A stretch of 64,000 nucleotides of DNA, taken from contig NZ_JAEIOS010000010.1 in NCBI RefSeq assembly GCF_016342265.1, forward strand, positions 1-64,000, in the 5' to 3' direction. The notes under the pieces are model-generated. The model saw only the letters and a program-made list of their open reading frames with translations, was not told the origin of the DNA and did not search any database. Positions 36,850 through 45,797 of this stretch are shown here, one piece after another. Every line of letters starts with the position of its first letter. Positions within the stretch are counted from its first letter, which is position 1. A program made the position numbers and the translations under genes. Source of the DNA: Corynebacterium meridianum (GTDB taxonomy: Bacteria > Actinomycetota > Actinomycetes > Mycobacteriales > Mycobacteriaceae).

Positions 36850-38223
36850 GTGCAGAATTCACGACCGGAAGAAATCATTCCCCCCGCCAAGGACCCCGAA
36901 CACAGGCGCGTTGCGGCGGCGACGATCATCGGAACCGCGATCGAGTGGTACGACTATTTCCTCTACGCCATGGCCGCGGCCCTGGTCTTCCGCCAGCTGA
37001 TGTTCAACGGGCTCAGCCCGGCGGCCTCGACCATCGTCGCCTTCCTCACCGTCGGGATCAGCTTCCTCTTCCGGCCGCTGGGAGCCTTCCTCGCCGGGCA
37101 CTACGGTGACCGGATCGGACGGCGCAAGGTCCTCATGCTCACCCTGATCGTGATGGGCACCGCGACCGCCCTCATCGGACTGCTCCCCACCTACGACACG
37201 ATCGGCGTGGCATCGCCGATCCTCCTCATCACCCTCCGCGTCATCCAGGGCATCTCCGCAGGTGGCGAGTGGGGCGGCGCGGTTCTCATGGCCGTCGAGC
37301 ACGCACCGGTCAAGCAGCGCGGCATCTACGGCGCATGCCCCCAGATCGGCGTCCCGGCCGGCCTGCTGCTCGCCTCCGCGATCCTCGCCGTCATGAGCCA
37401 GATCGCACCGGGCGACGCCTTCCTCGCCTGGGGTTGGCGCGTGCCCTTCCTGCTGTCCTTCGTGCTGATCGGCGTCGGCGCGTGGATCCGGCACAGCATC
37501 GAGGAATCTCCCGTGTTCGTCGAGATCGCGGAGCTCGCCGAAACCGAGTCCGCACCGGTCAAGGTCCTGTTCCGGGACCACTTCCCGCTGGTCATGGTCG
37601 CCGCCCTGATCTTCGCGGGCAACTCCGCGGTGGGCTACATGACGACGGGCGGCTACATCCAGGGCTACGCCACCGACCCCGACGGTCCCGTCGGACTCTC
37701 CCGGGACGACGTGCTCTGGGCCGTCACCGGCTCCGCGGTCACCTGGCTGCTGTTCACCCTGCTGGCCGGCTGGTTGAGCGACAAGGTCGGCCGCAGGACC
37801 TCCTACATCATCGGATTCATCCTCCAGTTCATCGGTGTCCTGGCGGTGTTCCCGCTGGTCAACACCGGAAGCGTGACGCTGTTCTTCGTCGGCATCGCGT
37901 TCCTCACCCTCGGCCTGGGCCTGACGTACGGGCAGCAGGCGGCGCTCTACGCCGAGCTGTTCCCCGCCTCCATCCGGTTCTCCGGTGTCTCGATCTCCTA
38001 CGCGATCGGCGCGATCATCGGCGGCGCCTTCGCCCCGATGATCGCCGCCTGGCTGGTCCAGGCCACCGGCACCACCTCCGCGGTGACCGTGTACCTGGGC
38101 GGCATGACGATCATCGGACTCGCCGCCGTCCTCTCCCTGCGGGACCGGAGTGGCATACCGCTCGGCCCCGATCACGAAGCGGAACAGAGCGTCAGCCCCA
38201 TCCGTTGGTTGAGCCGCGCCTGA
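36850..38223 (+). CDS. MHS-family MFS transporter for an aromatic acid
   Basis: A 457-residue twelve-helix proton symporter of the metabolite:H+ symport group. GTAIEWYDYFLYA in helix one, GDRIGRRKVL in the 2-3 loop and SAGGEWGGAVLMAVEHAP are typical. The GTG start at 36850 follows GGAGGAGA with a five-base gap. It diverges from the homoprotocatechuate operon and shares its operator, so hydroxyphenylacetate or a related acid is the probable substrate. The later MHS protein at 44403 is a paralogue serving the phenylacetate cluster. Confidence 0.8.
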   Translation: MQNSRPEEIIPPAKDPEHRRVAAATIIGTAIEWYDYFLYAMAAALVFRQLMFNGLSPAASTIVAFLTVGISFLFRPLGAFLAGHYGDRIGRRKVLMLTLIVMGTATALIGLLPTYDTIGVASPILLITLRVIQGISAGGEWGGAVLMAVEHAPVKQRGIYGACPQIGVPAGLLLASAILAVMSQIAPGDAFLAWGWRVPFLLSFVLIGVGAWIRHSIEESPVFVEIAELAETESAPVKVLFRDHFPLVMVAALIFAGNSAVGYMTTGGYIQGYATDPDGPVGLSRDDVLWAVTGSAVTWLLFTLLAGWLSDKVGRRTSYIIGFILQFIGVLAVFPLVNTGSVTLFFVGIAFLTLGLGLTYGQQAALYAELFPASIRFSGVSISYAIGAIIGGAFAPMIAAWLVQATGTTSAVTVYLGGMTIIGLAAVLSLRDRSGIPLGPDHEAEQSVSPIRWLSRA

Positions 38224-38229
38224 CACCCC

Positions 38230-38252
38230 CTTTCGGGGCTCCACCCCGAAAG
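38230..38252. terminator. Hairpin after the MHS transporter gene
   Basis: CTTTCGGGG (38230-38238) pairs perfectly with CCCCGAAAG (38244-38252) around CTCCA, seven bases after the stop. No U-tract follows, so it may be only a partial terminator, separating the transporter from the hydroxylase gene. Confidence 0.55.
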
Positions 38253-38276
38253 CGCAATCTGAACCTCCCAATTGTC

Positions 38277-38292
38277 GGATCATATCTGATCC
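38277..38292. promoter_or_regulatory. Palindromic operator 2 before the hydroxylase gene
   Basis: GGATCATATCTGATCC closely matches the operator-1 core at 36754-36770. It lies 61 bases before the flavin hydroxylase start, which places that gene under the same regulator as the ring-cleavage operon. Confidence 0.65.
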
Positions 38293-38352
38293 AGGCTCCC
38301 GGTACTCCCCACACCGACCCACCGGCCCCGTCACCACCACAGGAGAAACACC

Positions 38353-40248
38353 ATGCAGTTCCACCACCACGGATACGTCTCCGGCGATCCCCGCCGACAC
38401 CCCGCGGCGGGCACCGGCCTCGACCGGCCCACCGAATTGCCCGACACGATGGACGTCCTCGTCGTCGGTGCCGGTCCCGCCGGAATGATCACCGCAGCCC
38501 AGCTCTCAATGTTCCCGGACCTGTCCACCAGGATCATCGACCGCCGCCCGCACCGCCTCGAGGTCGGCCAGGCCGACGGCATCCAGGCGCGGAGCGTCGA
38601 GACCTTCCAGGCGTTCGGCTTCGCCAGTGAGGTCACCGACGAGGCCTACCGGATCACCGAGATGGCGTTCTGGAAACCCGATCCCGCCAACCCGGACCAC
38701 ATCTACCGCGCCAACCGCGCCATCGACGACGAGGTCGGCATCTCCGAATTTCCCCACCTCATCGTCAACCAGGCCCGCGTCCTCGACTACTTCGCCGAGT
38801 TCATGGACAACTCCCCGTCCCGGATGCGCCCGGACTACGGGTGGGAGTTCGTCGACCTCACCGTCGCCGACGATCCCGACGCCACCGACCACCCGGTCGA
38901 GGTTCGGCTGCGGCGCACCGGCGACGACAATCCGGACGCCGGCACCGAGCGAACCGTCCGTGCCCGCTACGTCGTCGGCTGTGACGGCGCCCGCTCCGGC
39001 GTGCGCCGGTCCATCGGCCGCAAGCTGGAGGGCGACCAGGCGAACCACGCCTGGGGCGTCATGGATGTGCTCGCCAGCACCGACTTCCCCGACATCCGCC
39101 TGAAGTGCGCGATCCAGTCCCGCTCCGGCGGCAGCATCCTGCTGATCCCCCGCGAGGGCGGGCACCTGTTCCGCATGTACGTCGACCTCGGCACCGTCAC
39201 CGAGGAACGCAAGTCCACCATCCGGTCCACGACGATCGAGGAGATCATCGCGAAGGCCAACGAGATCCTCACCCCCTACAGCGTCGATGTCCGGCACGTC
39301 GCCTGGCACTCCGTCTACGAGGTCGGCCACCGGCTGACCGACAAGTTCGACGACGTCGACGACCGCGAGCGGACACCGCGCGTCTTCATCACCGGTGACG
39401 CCTGCCACACGCACTCCGCGAAGGCCGGCCAGGGCATGAACGTCTCGATGCAGGACGGCTTCAACATCGGATGGAAGCTCGGGGCCGTTCTCTCCGGAAC
39501 ATCCCCCGCCGAACTGCTCCACACGTACTCCGCCGAGCGTCAGGTGGTGGCGAAGGACCTCATCGACTTCGACCGCACCTGGTCCACCCTCATGGCCACA
39601 CCGCCGGAGGAGTTCGACGACCCGTCCTTCCTCGAGAACTTCTACGTCAAGACCGCCGAGTTCCCGGCGGGCTTCATGACGGAGTATGCCCCCTCCCTCA
39701 TCACCGGCGACACCGAGCACCAGGAACTGGCCGCGGGCTACCCCGTGGGCAAGCGGTTCAAGTCCGCGATCGTCAGCCGCGTCTGCGACACCAACCCGAT
39801 CCACCTGGGACACCAGGCGACCGCCGACGGCCGCTGGCGTGTATACGTGTTCGCCGACGGTGCGGCCGCGGGGACACCGGACTCCCCGGTGGCGAAGTGG
39901 GCCGAGTGGGTGGCCACCGACCCCGACTCCCCCCTGGTGTGGGGCCCGAAGCCGGGGCCGGACGATGACAGCCTCCTCGATCTCCGGGTGATCTACCAGC
40001 AGCTCCACGCGGACATCCTGATCAACGAGGTCCCGGGCGTGTTCTTCCCCGAGGTCGGACCGTTCCGGCTCACCAACATGGAGAAGGTCTTCGGTGTCAC
40101 CACCACCGACGACATCTTCACCGAACGCGGGATCAGCAGGGACGGTGCGGTCGTCGTCGTGCGGCCCGACCAGTACGTCGCGGCGGTCCTCCCCCTCGAC
40201 GAACCGGAGGCTCTGGGTGCGTTCTTCCGCCCGGTGTTCGGCGGCTGA
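38353..40248 (+). CDS. Single-component FAD aromatic hydroxylase, phenol hydroxylase/MobA type
   Basis: A 631-residue class A flavoprotein monooxygenase. GAGPAG (39-44) binds FAD, VGCDGARSGVRRSIG is the DG motif, and FITGDACHTHSAKAGQGMN (about 345-363) is the GD motif. The C-terminal 170 residues form the thioredoxin-like domain of phenol 2-monooxygenase and 3-hydroxybenzoate 4-monooxygenase (MobA), which have this length. It should hydroxylate a phenol with NAD(P)H and O2. Its operator and location suggest it turns 3- or 4-hydroxyphenylacetate into homoprotocatechuate. Two-component HpaBC, the usual enzyme, is absent. Substrate is an inference. Confidence 0.8.
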   Translation: MQFHHHGYVSGDPRRHPAAGTGLDRPTELPDTMDVLVVGAGPAGMITAAQLSMFPDLSTRIIDRRPHRLEVGQADGIQARSVETFQAFGFASEVTDEAYRITEMAFWKPDPANPDHIYRANRAIDDEVGISEFPHLIVNQARVLDYFAEFMDNSPSRMRPDYGWEFVDLTVADDPDATDHPVEVRLRRTGDDNPDAGTERTVRARYVVGCDGARSGVRRSIGRKLEGDQANHAWGVMDVLASTDFPDIRLKCAIQSRSGGSILLIPREGGHLFRMYVDLGTVTEERKSTIRSTTIEEIIAKANEILTPYSVDVRHVAWHSVYEVGHRLTDKFDDVDDRERTPRVFITGDACHTHSAKAGQGMNVSMQDGFNIGWKLGAVLSGTSPAELLHTYSAERQVVAKDLIDFDRTWSTLMATPPEEFDDPSFLENFYVKTAEFPAGFMTEYAPSLITGDTEHQELAAGYPVGKRFKSAIVSRVCDTNPIHLGHQATADGRWRVYVFADGAAAGTPDSPVAKWAEWVATDPDSPLVWGPKPGPDDDSLLDLRVIYQQLHADILINEVPGVFFPEVGPFRLTNMEKVFGVTTTDDIFTERGISRDGAVVVVRPDQYVAAVLPLDEPEALGAFFRPVFGG

Positions 40249-40363
40249 AGGGTAGTTCATATCGAGCGGAAGTGCCCGGGTGTTCCGCCCGCCCTGGTGG
40301 TCCACGGTGGGTACGCCCGCTCCGTTGATGACCGCCCCGCACCGTGCGGATGACACGCGGAGG

Positions 40364-40382
40364 TGAGGTGTGCGTAACCTGA
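40364..40382. promoter_or_regulatory. DtxR-type iron box of efeOB
   Basis: TGAGGTGTGCGTAACCTGA matches the DtxR half-sites (AGGT...ACCT) with imperfect symmetry and lies 55 bases before the efeO start. Confidence 0.6.
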
Positions 40383-40436
40383 GAGGTGTAGAACTTCTTC
40401 TGTCGTACCCGAACCTCCGAGAAAGTCCCCGGTCCC

Positions 40437-41600
40437 ATGCATCGACGAGTCATCCGACCGACGACGGTCCTGCTGACGACTGTCCTGTGGTCGGCGGCGG
40501 GCTGCTCGGGTGACGATGCCCCCGAACAGGCCGCATCTCCACCACCGGGGGTATTCACCGTCGCGGCGGGCCCCGACAACTGCCGCATCAACGCGGACGC
40601 GGCGCAGGCGACCACCGGAGAGCTCACGTTCACGGTCCGCAATGACGGTAGAGAGTCGACCGACTTCACCGTCACCGGGCCGGACGGAACACCCGTGGGA
40701 GAGGTCACCGGGATAGATCCGGAGCGGTCCCGCAAACTCATCGTGGTCGCCGCTGTTCCGGGTGACTATGTCCTGGACTGTGCACCGGATTCCGGGTCCA
40801 GGGCGACATCGACCACCATCACCGTGACCGGCGACGCCCTGCCGCAGGAGGACACCGATCCCGTCGCCGCGGAGTCCGTCGCCCGCTACCGGGATTACGT
40901 CGCCGGGCAGCTCGACAGGTCCGCGGAGGCCGCCGACGAGCTACGGGAAGCCATCCGGGACAGGGATCTCGAACGTGCCCGTGGCCGGTTCCTGGCGGCC
41001 CGTGCCCCGTACATGCGGGTCGCACCGGCCATGTCCGCCACGGCGGAGCGGCTGGGTATCTCCGTCGACGCGCGGAGAACGGACCTCGAACCGGGTGACC
41101 CGTGGGGCGGCATGCACGAGCTGGAGGAGGATCTGTGGCGACCGGGAGCGGGACTCTCCGACGGGGTATCGGCCACCGCCGCCGGGTTCCGGGATGACAT
41201 CGCCGCGCTCGCGGAGGCCATCCGGGCAGATTCCCGCATGACGACCGTGGACATCGCGGACCATGCGCAGGACTTGATCGACCGCCTCTCCGATGCCGGG
41301 CTCCACGGGGAGATGGACGTGCACAGCCACACCGAACTCGCCGATTTCCAGGCTTCCCTCGACGGGTCACAGGCCGCGATCGAGACCCTCGTACCGCTCA
41401 TCGAACCTGAATCCCCGGCACTGCTGGACCAACTCGACGCCAGCTACTCGGCCCTGCAGGAGCAACTCGACCTCTTCCGTGATGGGGACGGGTTCATCCC
41501 CTTTGACCGGGTCGGGGTCCGACAGCGGCGTGACCTATCGGACGGACTCGATGAACTGACCGCACGGATCGGTTCCGTGCAGGAGGTGGTGGCACGATGA
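40437..41600 (+). CDS. efeO: EfeO-like iron-uptake lipoprotein
   Basis: A 387-residue exported protein. A signal sequence ends at AAGC, a lipobox-like cysteine at C23. A cupredoxin-like domain follows (about 35-132, FTVRNDGRESTDFTV and VPGDYVLDC). Then comes an imelysin/M75 domain from about 145 with the metal-site motif GMHELEEDLW. EfeO binds and delivers iron in the EfeUOB ferrous-iron system. The next gene, efeB, overlaps it by ATGA. The usual first gene, the permease efeU, is not in this window. Confidence 0.85.
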   Translation: MHRRVIRPTTVLLTTVLWSAAGCSGDDAPEQAASPPPGVFTVAAGPDNCRINADAAQATTGELTFTVRNDGRESTDFTVTGPDGTPVGEVTGIDPERSRKLIVVAAVPGDYVLDCAPDSGSRATSTTITVTGDALPQEDTDPVAAESVARYRDYVAGQLDRSAEAADELREAIRDRDLERARGRFLAARAPYMRVAPAMSATAERLGISVDARRTDLEPGDPWGGMHELEEDLWRPGAGLSDGVSATAAGFRDDIAALAEAIRADSRMTTVDIADHAQDLIDRLSDAGLHGEMDVHSHTELADFQASLDGSQAAIETLVPLIEPESPALLDQLDASYSALQEQLDLFRDGDGFIPFDRVGVRQRRDLSDGLDELTARIGSVQEVVAR

Positions 41601-42886
41601 GCGGAGACAAGAAGGACCGGAAGAACACCGGGGGACGCCCGCTGTCCCGGCGAGGTTTCCTCGCCGGTGCCGGGATCGGTGCGGGCCTCGGCGCGGCCGG
41701 CGCCGTCGGCGCCGGCAGGTTCCTCGGTGCCCCCGACGGGGAGCCCGCGGGTGGGGAGGACACCCAGATCGTGCCCTTCAACGGCGAACACCAGTCCGGC
41801 ATCACCACCACGCAGCAGGAACGCATGTACTTCGTCGCGCTCAACGTCGTCACCGACAGCCGCAACGAGCTGCGGGACCTCCTGCGGAGATGGACGGCGA
41901 TGGCCCGCCGGATGTCACAGGGTCTGGAAGCCGAACCCGACGGGTCGGTCGGGGTGGAGCGGAACGCCGTCGCCACCGACACGGGCGAGGCGGTGGGGCT
42001 GCGCCCGGCGCGCCTCACCGTCACCGTCGGTTTCGGCCCGTCACTGTTCGACGACCGCTTCGGGCTCGCCGCGGCCCGGCCGGAGGAACTGGAGGACCTC
42101 CCCCACTTCGCCGGCGACCAGATCATCGAGGAGATCTCCCGCGGGGATCTGTGCATCCAGGCGTGCGCGGATGATCCGCAGGTCGCGGTACACGCCGCCC
42201 GGGTACTGACGAAGGCCGGCAGCGGGCTCGTGACGGTCAAGTGGGCGCAGCTCGGGTTCGGACGCACGGCGTCGACGTCGATCACCCAGGGCACCCCGCG
42301 CAACCTCTTCGGCTTCAAGGACGGCACGGCGAACCTGAAGAACGAGTACACGAACCTCATCAACGAACACGTCTGGGTCCACGACGGCTCCTGGATGGAC
42401 GGCGGATCGTATCTCTGCGTCCGGCGGATCCGCATGCTGCTGGAGAACTGGGACCGGCAGACCCGCCGCGAACAGGAGGAGGTGTTCGGCAGGACGAAGG
42501 ACGAGGGCGCCCCCATCGGCCGGGAACGGGAGGAGGACCCGATGCCCTTCAGCGAGTGGCACGGGACCGACGGCCCGCTCATCCCGGCGCACGCCCACTC
42601 GCGGCTCGCGAGCGCCCCCGCGAACGACGGTGCCCGCATGCTGCGTCGCGGCTACAACTTCGTCGGCGGTGTCGACGAGTACGGTCACCTCGATGCAGGC
42701 CTGTTCTTCCTCGCCTTCGTCGCCTCCCCGTGGGACGACTTCATCGCCGTCCAGTCGAATCTCTCCCACCACGACAACATGAATGAGTTCGTCCGGTACG
42801 AGAGCTCGGCGATCTTCGCCTGCCCACCGGGCCTCGCCGACGATGAAGACTGGTGGGGCCGGGGCCTGTTCGAGCGGACCGCCTGA
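41597..42886 (+). CDS. efeB: EfeB, Tat-exported DyP-type heme peroxidase
   Basis: A 429-residue periplasm/wall-side heme peroxidase. The twin-arginine signal is SRRGFLAGAG. The DyP hallmark GFKDGTANL holds the distal aspartate, and the heme-ligand histidine is expected in the HAHSRLAS region. It oxidises Fe(II) or releases iron from heme for EfeO. It overlaps efeO by four bases and is not followed by efeU but by an unrelated membrane protein. Confidence 0.88.
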   Translation: MSGDKKDRKNTGGRPLSRRGFLAGAGIGAGLGAAGAVGAGRFLGAPDGEPAGGEDTQIVPFNGEHQSGITTTQQERMYFVALNVVTDSRNELRDLLRRWTAMARRMSQGLEAEPDGSVGVERNAVATDTGEAVGLRPARLTVTVGFGPSLFDDRFGLAAARPEELEDLPHFAGDQIIEEISRGDLCIQACADDPQVAVHAARVLTKAGSGLVTVKWAQLGFGRTASTSITQGTPRNLFGFKDGTANLKNEYTNLINEHVWVHDGSWMDGGSYLCVRRIRMLLENWDRQTRREQEEVFGRTKDEGAPIGREREEDPMPFSEWHGTDGPLIPAHAHSRLASAPANDGARMLRRGYNFVGGVDEYGHLDAGLFFLAFVASPWDDFIAVQSNLSHHDNMNEFVRYESSAIFACPPGLADDEDWWGRGLFERTA

Positions 42887-42960
42887 GTCCGCGACGCAGC
42901 CGTCCCGCCACGGGTGAGGGAACTGAGGTGCTCCAGCAGCTGAAGCGCTAGGGTTGTCCC

Positions 42961-43971
42961 ATGAATAAAACCCGAGCCGCGGTACCCGGACTGTTGTTCT
43001 GTCTCATCGGAGCCGCCGTGTCCTTCGGGGTGGACGCGGTCATCGAGCGGGCCACGGGCATCAGCGTGCTCCTGCTGGTCGCGATCATTCTCGGCAGCGT
43101 CGTCGGCAACGTCCGTCCCGTCTCCCCGCGACTGCTCCCCGGGTTCGCCGTCGCGTCACGGACCGTGCTCAAGGTCGGTGTCGCGCTCCTCGGACTCGGT
43201 GTCCCGGCCGCCACCGTCCTCGCCCTCGGGTGGCCGGTCCTGGTCGTCGCGGTCCTCACAGTGACTCTCGGGTTCGCCGCGACGGCGCTCTTCGCCCCTG
43301 TCTTCGGCCTACGTCGTCAACAGGCGCTCCTGATCGGTGCCGGCTGCTCCATCTGCGGGGCGGCAGCCATCGGTGCGGTCGACGGGGTCCTGACGAAGAA
43401 GAAGGAACACGAGTTCGTCACCGCGATCGCGGTCATCGCGCTGCTCGGCACGATCCTGCTGGCACTGGCACCCGTCATCGGTCACCTGGCGGGGTGGGAT
43501 CCGCGGCAGGAGGGGATCTTCATCGGCATCAGCGTCCACGAGGTCAGCCAGGTGGTCGCGGCCGGCGGTATCGCGGGCGCGGCGGTGCTCCCCATCGCGG
43601 TCACCGTGAAACTCGGCCGTATCCTCCTGCTGGCCCCGATGATGATGATCATCGCGGCTCTCGAACGTCGGCACGCGGCACGGGCCGCCGCCGGCGGGGA
43701 CACCTCGGTGGTGCTCCCTCCGCTCGTTCCGGCGTTCGTCGCGGCCTTCATCGTTCTCGTCGCTGTCCGTACCCTCGTGCCGTTGCCGGAGGGACTGATC
43801 GACGGTGTCGGTTCCCTCCAGCACTGGATGTTCGCCGCGGCGATGTTCGCGCAGGGAACGGGTATGACGGCCGCGACGATCAGGAGCGCCGGGGCGAAGC
43901 CCTTCCTCTTCGGCCTCGCCGTCACGCTCATCGTCATCACCGCCGGGGTCGCGGGCGCGCTGCTGGCCTGA
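42961..43971 (+). CDS. YeiH-family (UPF0324) membrane protein
   Basis: A 336-residue polytopic protein of the YeiH/putative sulfate exporter family, with about ten helices. LGVALLGLGV-type helix, GCSICGAAAIGAVDGVL and GISVHEVSQVVAAGGI are family hallmarks. The substrate is unproven; the family name rests on linkage with sulfur genes elsewhere. A TAGGGT box at 42949-42954 lies six bases before the ATG, so the mRNA is probably leaderless and independent of efeOB. Confidence 0.75.
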   Translation: MNKTRAAVPGLLFCLIGAAVSFGVDAVIERATGISVLLLVAIILGSVVGNVRPVSPRLLPGFAVASRTVLKVGVALLGLGVPAATVLALGWPVLVVAVLTVTLGFAATALFAPVFGLRRQQALLIGAGCSICGAAAIGAVDGVLTKKKEHEFVTAIAVIALLGTILLALAPVIGHLAGWDPRQEGIFIGISVHEVSQVVAAGGIAGAAVLPIAVTVKLGRILLLAPMMMIIAALERRHAARAAAGGDTSVVLPPLVPAFVAAFIVLVAVRTLVPLPEGLIDGVGSLQHWMFAAAMFAQGTGMTAATIRSAGAKPFLFGLAVTLIVITAGVAGALLA

Positions 43972-44402
43972 CCGGGGTCCACGTCCCCCATCGGTTGATG
44001 TCCCCGACTGCCACGCTTCCGGCCGCGGCTTCGACCCTCGGATCAGGACACCGGACTGGGTTGAAACCACTTCCGCCATGGCGCGTACGCGGAGGGAACT
44101 TCTCCCGAGGGGAGACCCGGTTCCGCCCCGGCCCCTCACCGCCCTCCGCGGGCATCACCACCGGCCTGTTGACGGTGCAGCAGGCCGGGCCCGGGGCGCG
44201 TCTGCAGTTTTCGTATTCGGTGGCAGTCGTTTCACCCACCCGGAGGGGCAAACGGGACTGTCCGCCGCCGAAATCGCCCGGGTGGGTCGCACGGGGGTCG
44301 TCACCGACGCACCGTGCGACCCACCCGACGACACCGAAGCGGTCCGCGAACGGCGGAAACCTCCCACGCGGCTTCGCATGGGAGGTTTCCGGACGGAGGC
44401 GA
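43972..44402. other. Intergenic region with three hairpins
   Basis: About 430 bases between convergent genes. Besides the terminator at 44354-44391 there is a perfect 16-base stem, CGGGTGGGTCGCACGG (44279-44294) with its complement at 44312-44327 around a 17-base loop, and a smaller CTCCC/GGGAG stem at 44102-44114. No gene with supportable codon use was found. A structured RNA or multiple terminators are possible. Confidence 0.5.
44354..44391 (-). terminator. Terminator downstream of the phenylacetate MHS gene
   Basis: CGGAAACCTCCC (44354-44365) pairs perfectly with GGGAGGTTTCCG (44380-44391). It lies 11 bases beyond the stop of the minus-strand transporter. Confidence 0.7.
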
Positions 44403-45734
44403 TCAGTGCAGGCTGCTCTTCTCGACCTTGGGGTTGACCATCCGGACACCCCACAGGGAGAACAGCGAGATGAGGATCAGATAGACGCCGATGGACATCG
44501 ACGTCCCCGTCTTATTCAGCAGCAGCTGGGCGATCATCGGGGCGAAGGCACCGCCGATGATCGATCCGATCGCGTATCCGATGGAGATGCCCGACAGCCG
44601 GACCTTCGCGGGGAACATCTCGGCGTAGAGCGCGGCCTGCGGTCCGTAGGTGGCACCGAGGAGCTGTCCGAGGATCACGACCGCCAGCCCGAAGAGGAAG
44701 ACGTTCGCGGTATCGATCATCATCCACATCGGGACGGCGAACAGGGCCATGATGATGTAGCCCCAGGTGAAGACCGTCCGTCGACCGACGCGGTCGGACA
44801 GCGCGCCGTAGAAGATCGTGGCCACGGTCCAGGACACCGCACCAGCCAGCGAGATGAACAGCACCGTCGACCGGGGCATGCCCAGTACCTTGGCACCGTA
44901 GGAACTGAAGAAGGCGATGGCGAGGTAACCCGCCGCATTGTCGGCCGCGAAGATCATCGCGCAGAGCATGACGGGCTTCTTGTGCCCGGAGAACAGGACC
45001 TTGAGTGGTGCCGAGGATTCCTTCTGCAGCTTCTCCAGCTCGGCGAAGACCGGGGATTCCTCGCACATCTTCCGGATCAGGTACCCGATGATGATCATCA
45101 CGACGGATGAGAGGAACGGGATCCGCCAGCCCCAGTCCTCGAACTGGGCCGGGGTGGTGAGCTTGGTGAGGACCAGCATGAACAGTGTCGCGAGGATCAT
45201 GCCGCAGGGGACGCCGACCTGGGGGAAGGAACCGAAGTAGCCACGGCGGTTGACCGGGGCGTGTTCGACGGCCAGGAGTGCCGCGCCGCCCCACTCGCCG
45301 CCGGCGGAGAATCCCTGGAGCAGTCGCAGCCCGATCAGCAGGAGTGGTGCGGCCATGCCGATCTGTTCGTAGGTGGGCAGGAATCCGATGGCGACCGTGG
45401 CCCCGCCCATTCCCAGGAGGGTGAGGGTGAGGACGAACTTTCGCCCCTTACGGTCCCCGATGTGCCCGGCTACAACGGCGCCGAGTGGCCGGACCAGGAA
45501 GGACAGTCCGAGGGACGCCCAGGAGATGATCTGTGCGAGAGTCGGTGAGTTGTTTCCCGCGGGGTTGAAGAACTGTGAGGCGAAGATGAGGCCGGCGGCC
45601 TGGGCGTAGATGAAGAAGTCGAACCACTCGACGGTCGTTCCGACCATCGAGCCGGCCAGGACCTTCTTGTGTTCCTTCGTCAGGGGACCGGAGAACGAGT
45701 TCTTCGGTTCCCTGGTCGTGGTGTTCGTCGTCAT
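44403..45734 (-). CDS. MHS-family MFS transporter in the phenylacetate cluster
   Basis: A 443-residue twelve-helix metabolite:H+ symporter. VGTTVEWFDFFIYA, GDRKGRKFVL and SAGGEWGGAALLAVEHAP are the family marks. The ATG at 45734 follows AGGAAGG. It is downstream of paaK, 63 bases away on the same strand, so phenylacetate or a related arylcarboxylate is the probable substrate. It is a paralogue of the transporter at 36850. Confidence 0.8.
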   Translation of the reverse strand: MTTNTTTREPKNSFSGPLTKEHKKVLAGSMVGTTVEWFDFFIYAQAAGLIFASQFFNPAGNNSPTLAQIISWASLGLSFLVRPLGAVVAGHIGDRKGRKFVLTLTLLGMGGATVAIGFLPTYEQIGMAAPLLLIGLRLLQGFSAGGEWGGAALLAVEHAPVNRRGYFGSFPQVGVPCGMILATLFMLVLTKLTTPAQFEDWGWRIPFLSSVVMIIIGYLIRKMCEESPVFAELEKLQKESSAPLKVLFSGHKKPVMLCAMIFAADNAAGYLAIAFFSSYGAKVLGMPRSTVLFISLAGAVSWTVATIFYGALSDRVGRRTVFTWGYIIMALFAVPMWMMIDTANVFLFGLAVVILGQLLGATYGPQAALYAEMFPAKVRLSGISIGYAIGSIIGGAFAPMIAQLLLNKTGTSMSIGVYLILISLFSLWGVRMVNPKVEKSSLH

Positions 45735-45797
45735 GGTGGAGCCTTCCTGGCGGATGGGATTCTCGCGCCCGGGCATCGGCCCGGGCGCGGTGTTCAG

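Noticed and set aside
43230..45110. 626-codon plus-strand frame across yeiH, the hairpin region and the MHS gene
   Set aside because: Spans two real genes and a terminator; arginine-rich shadow translation.
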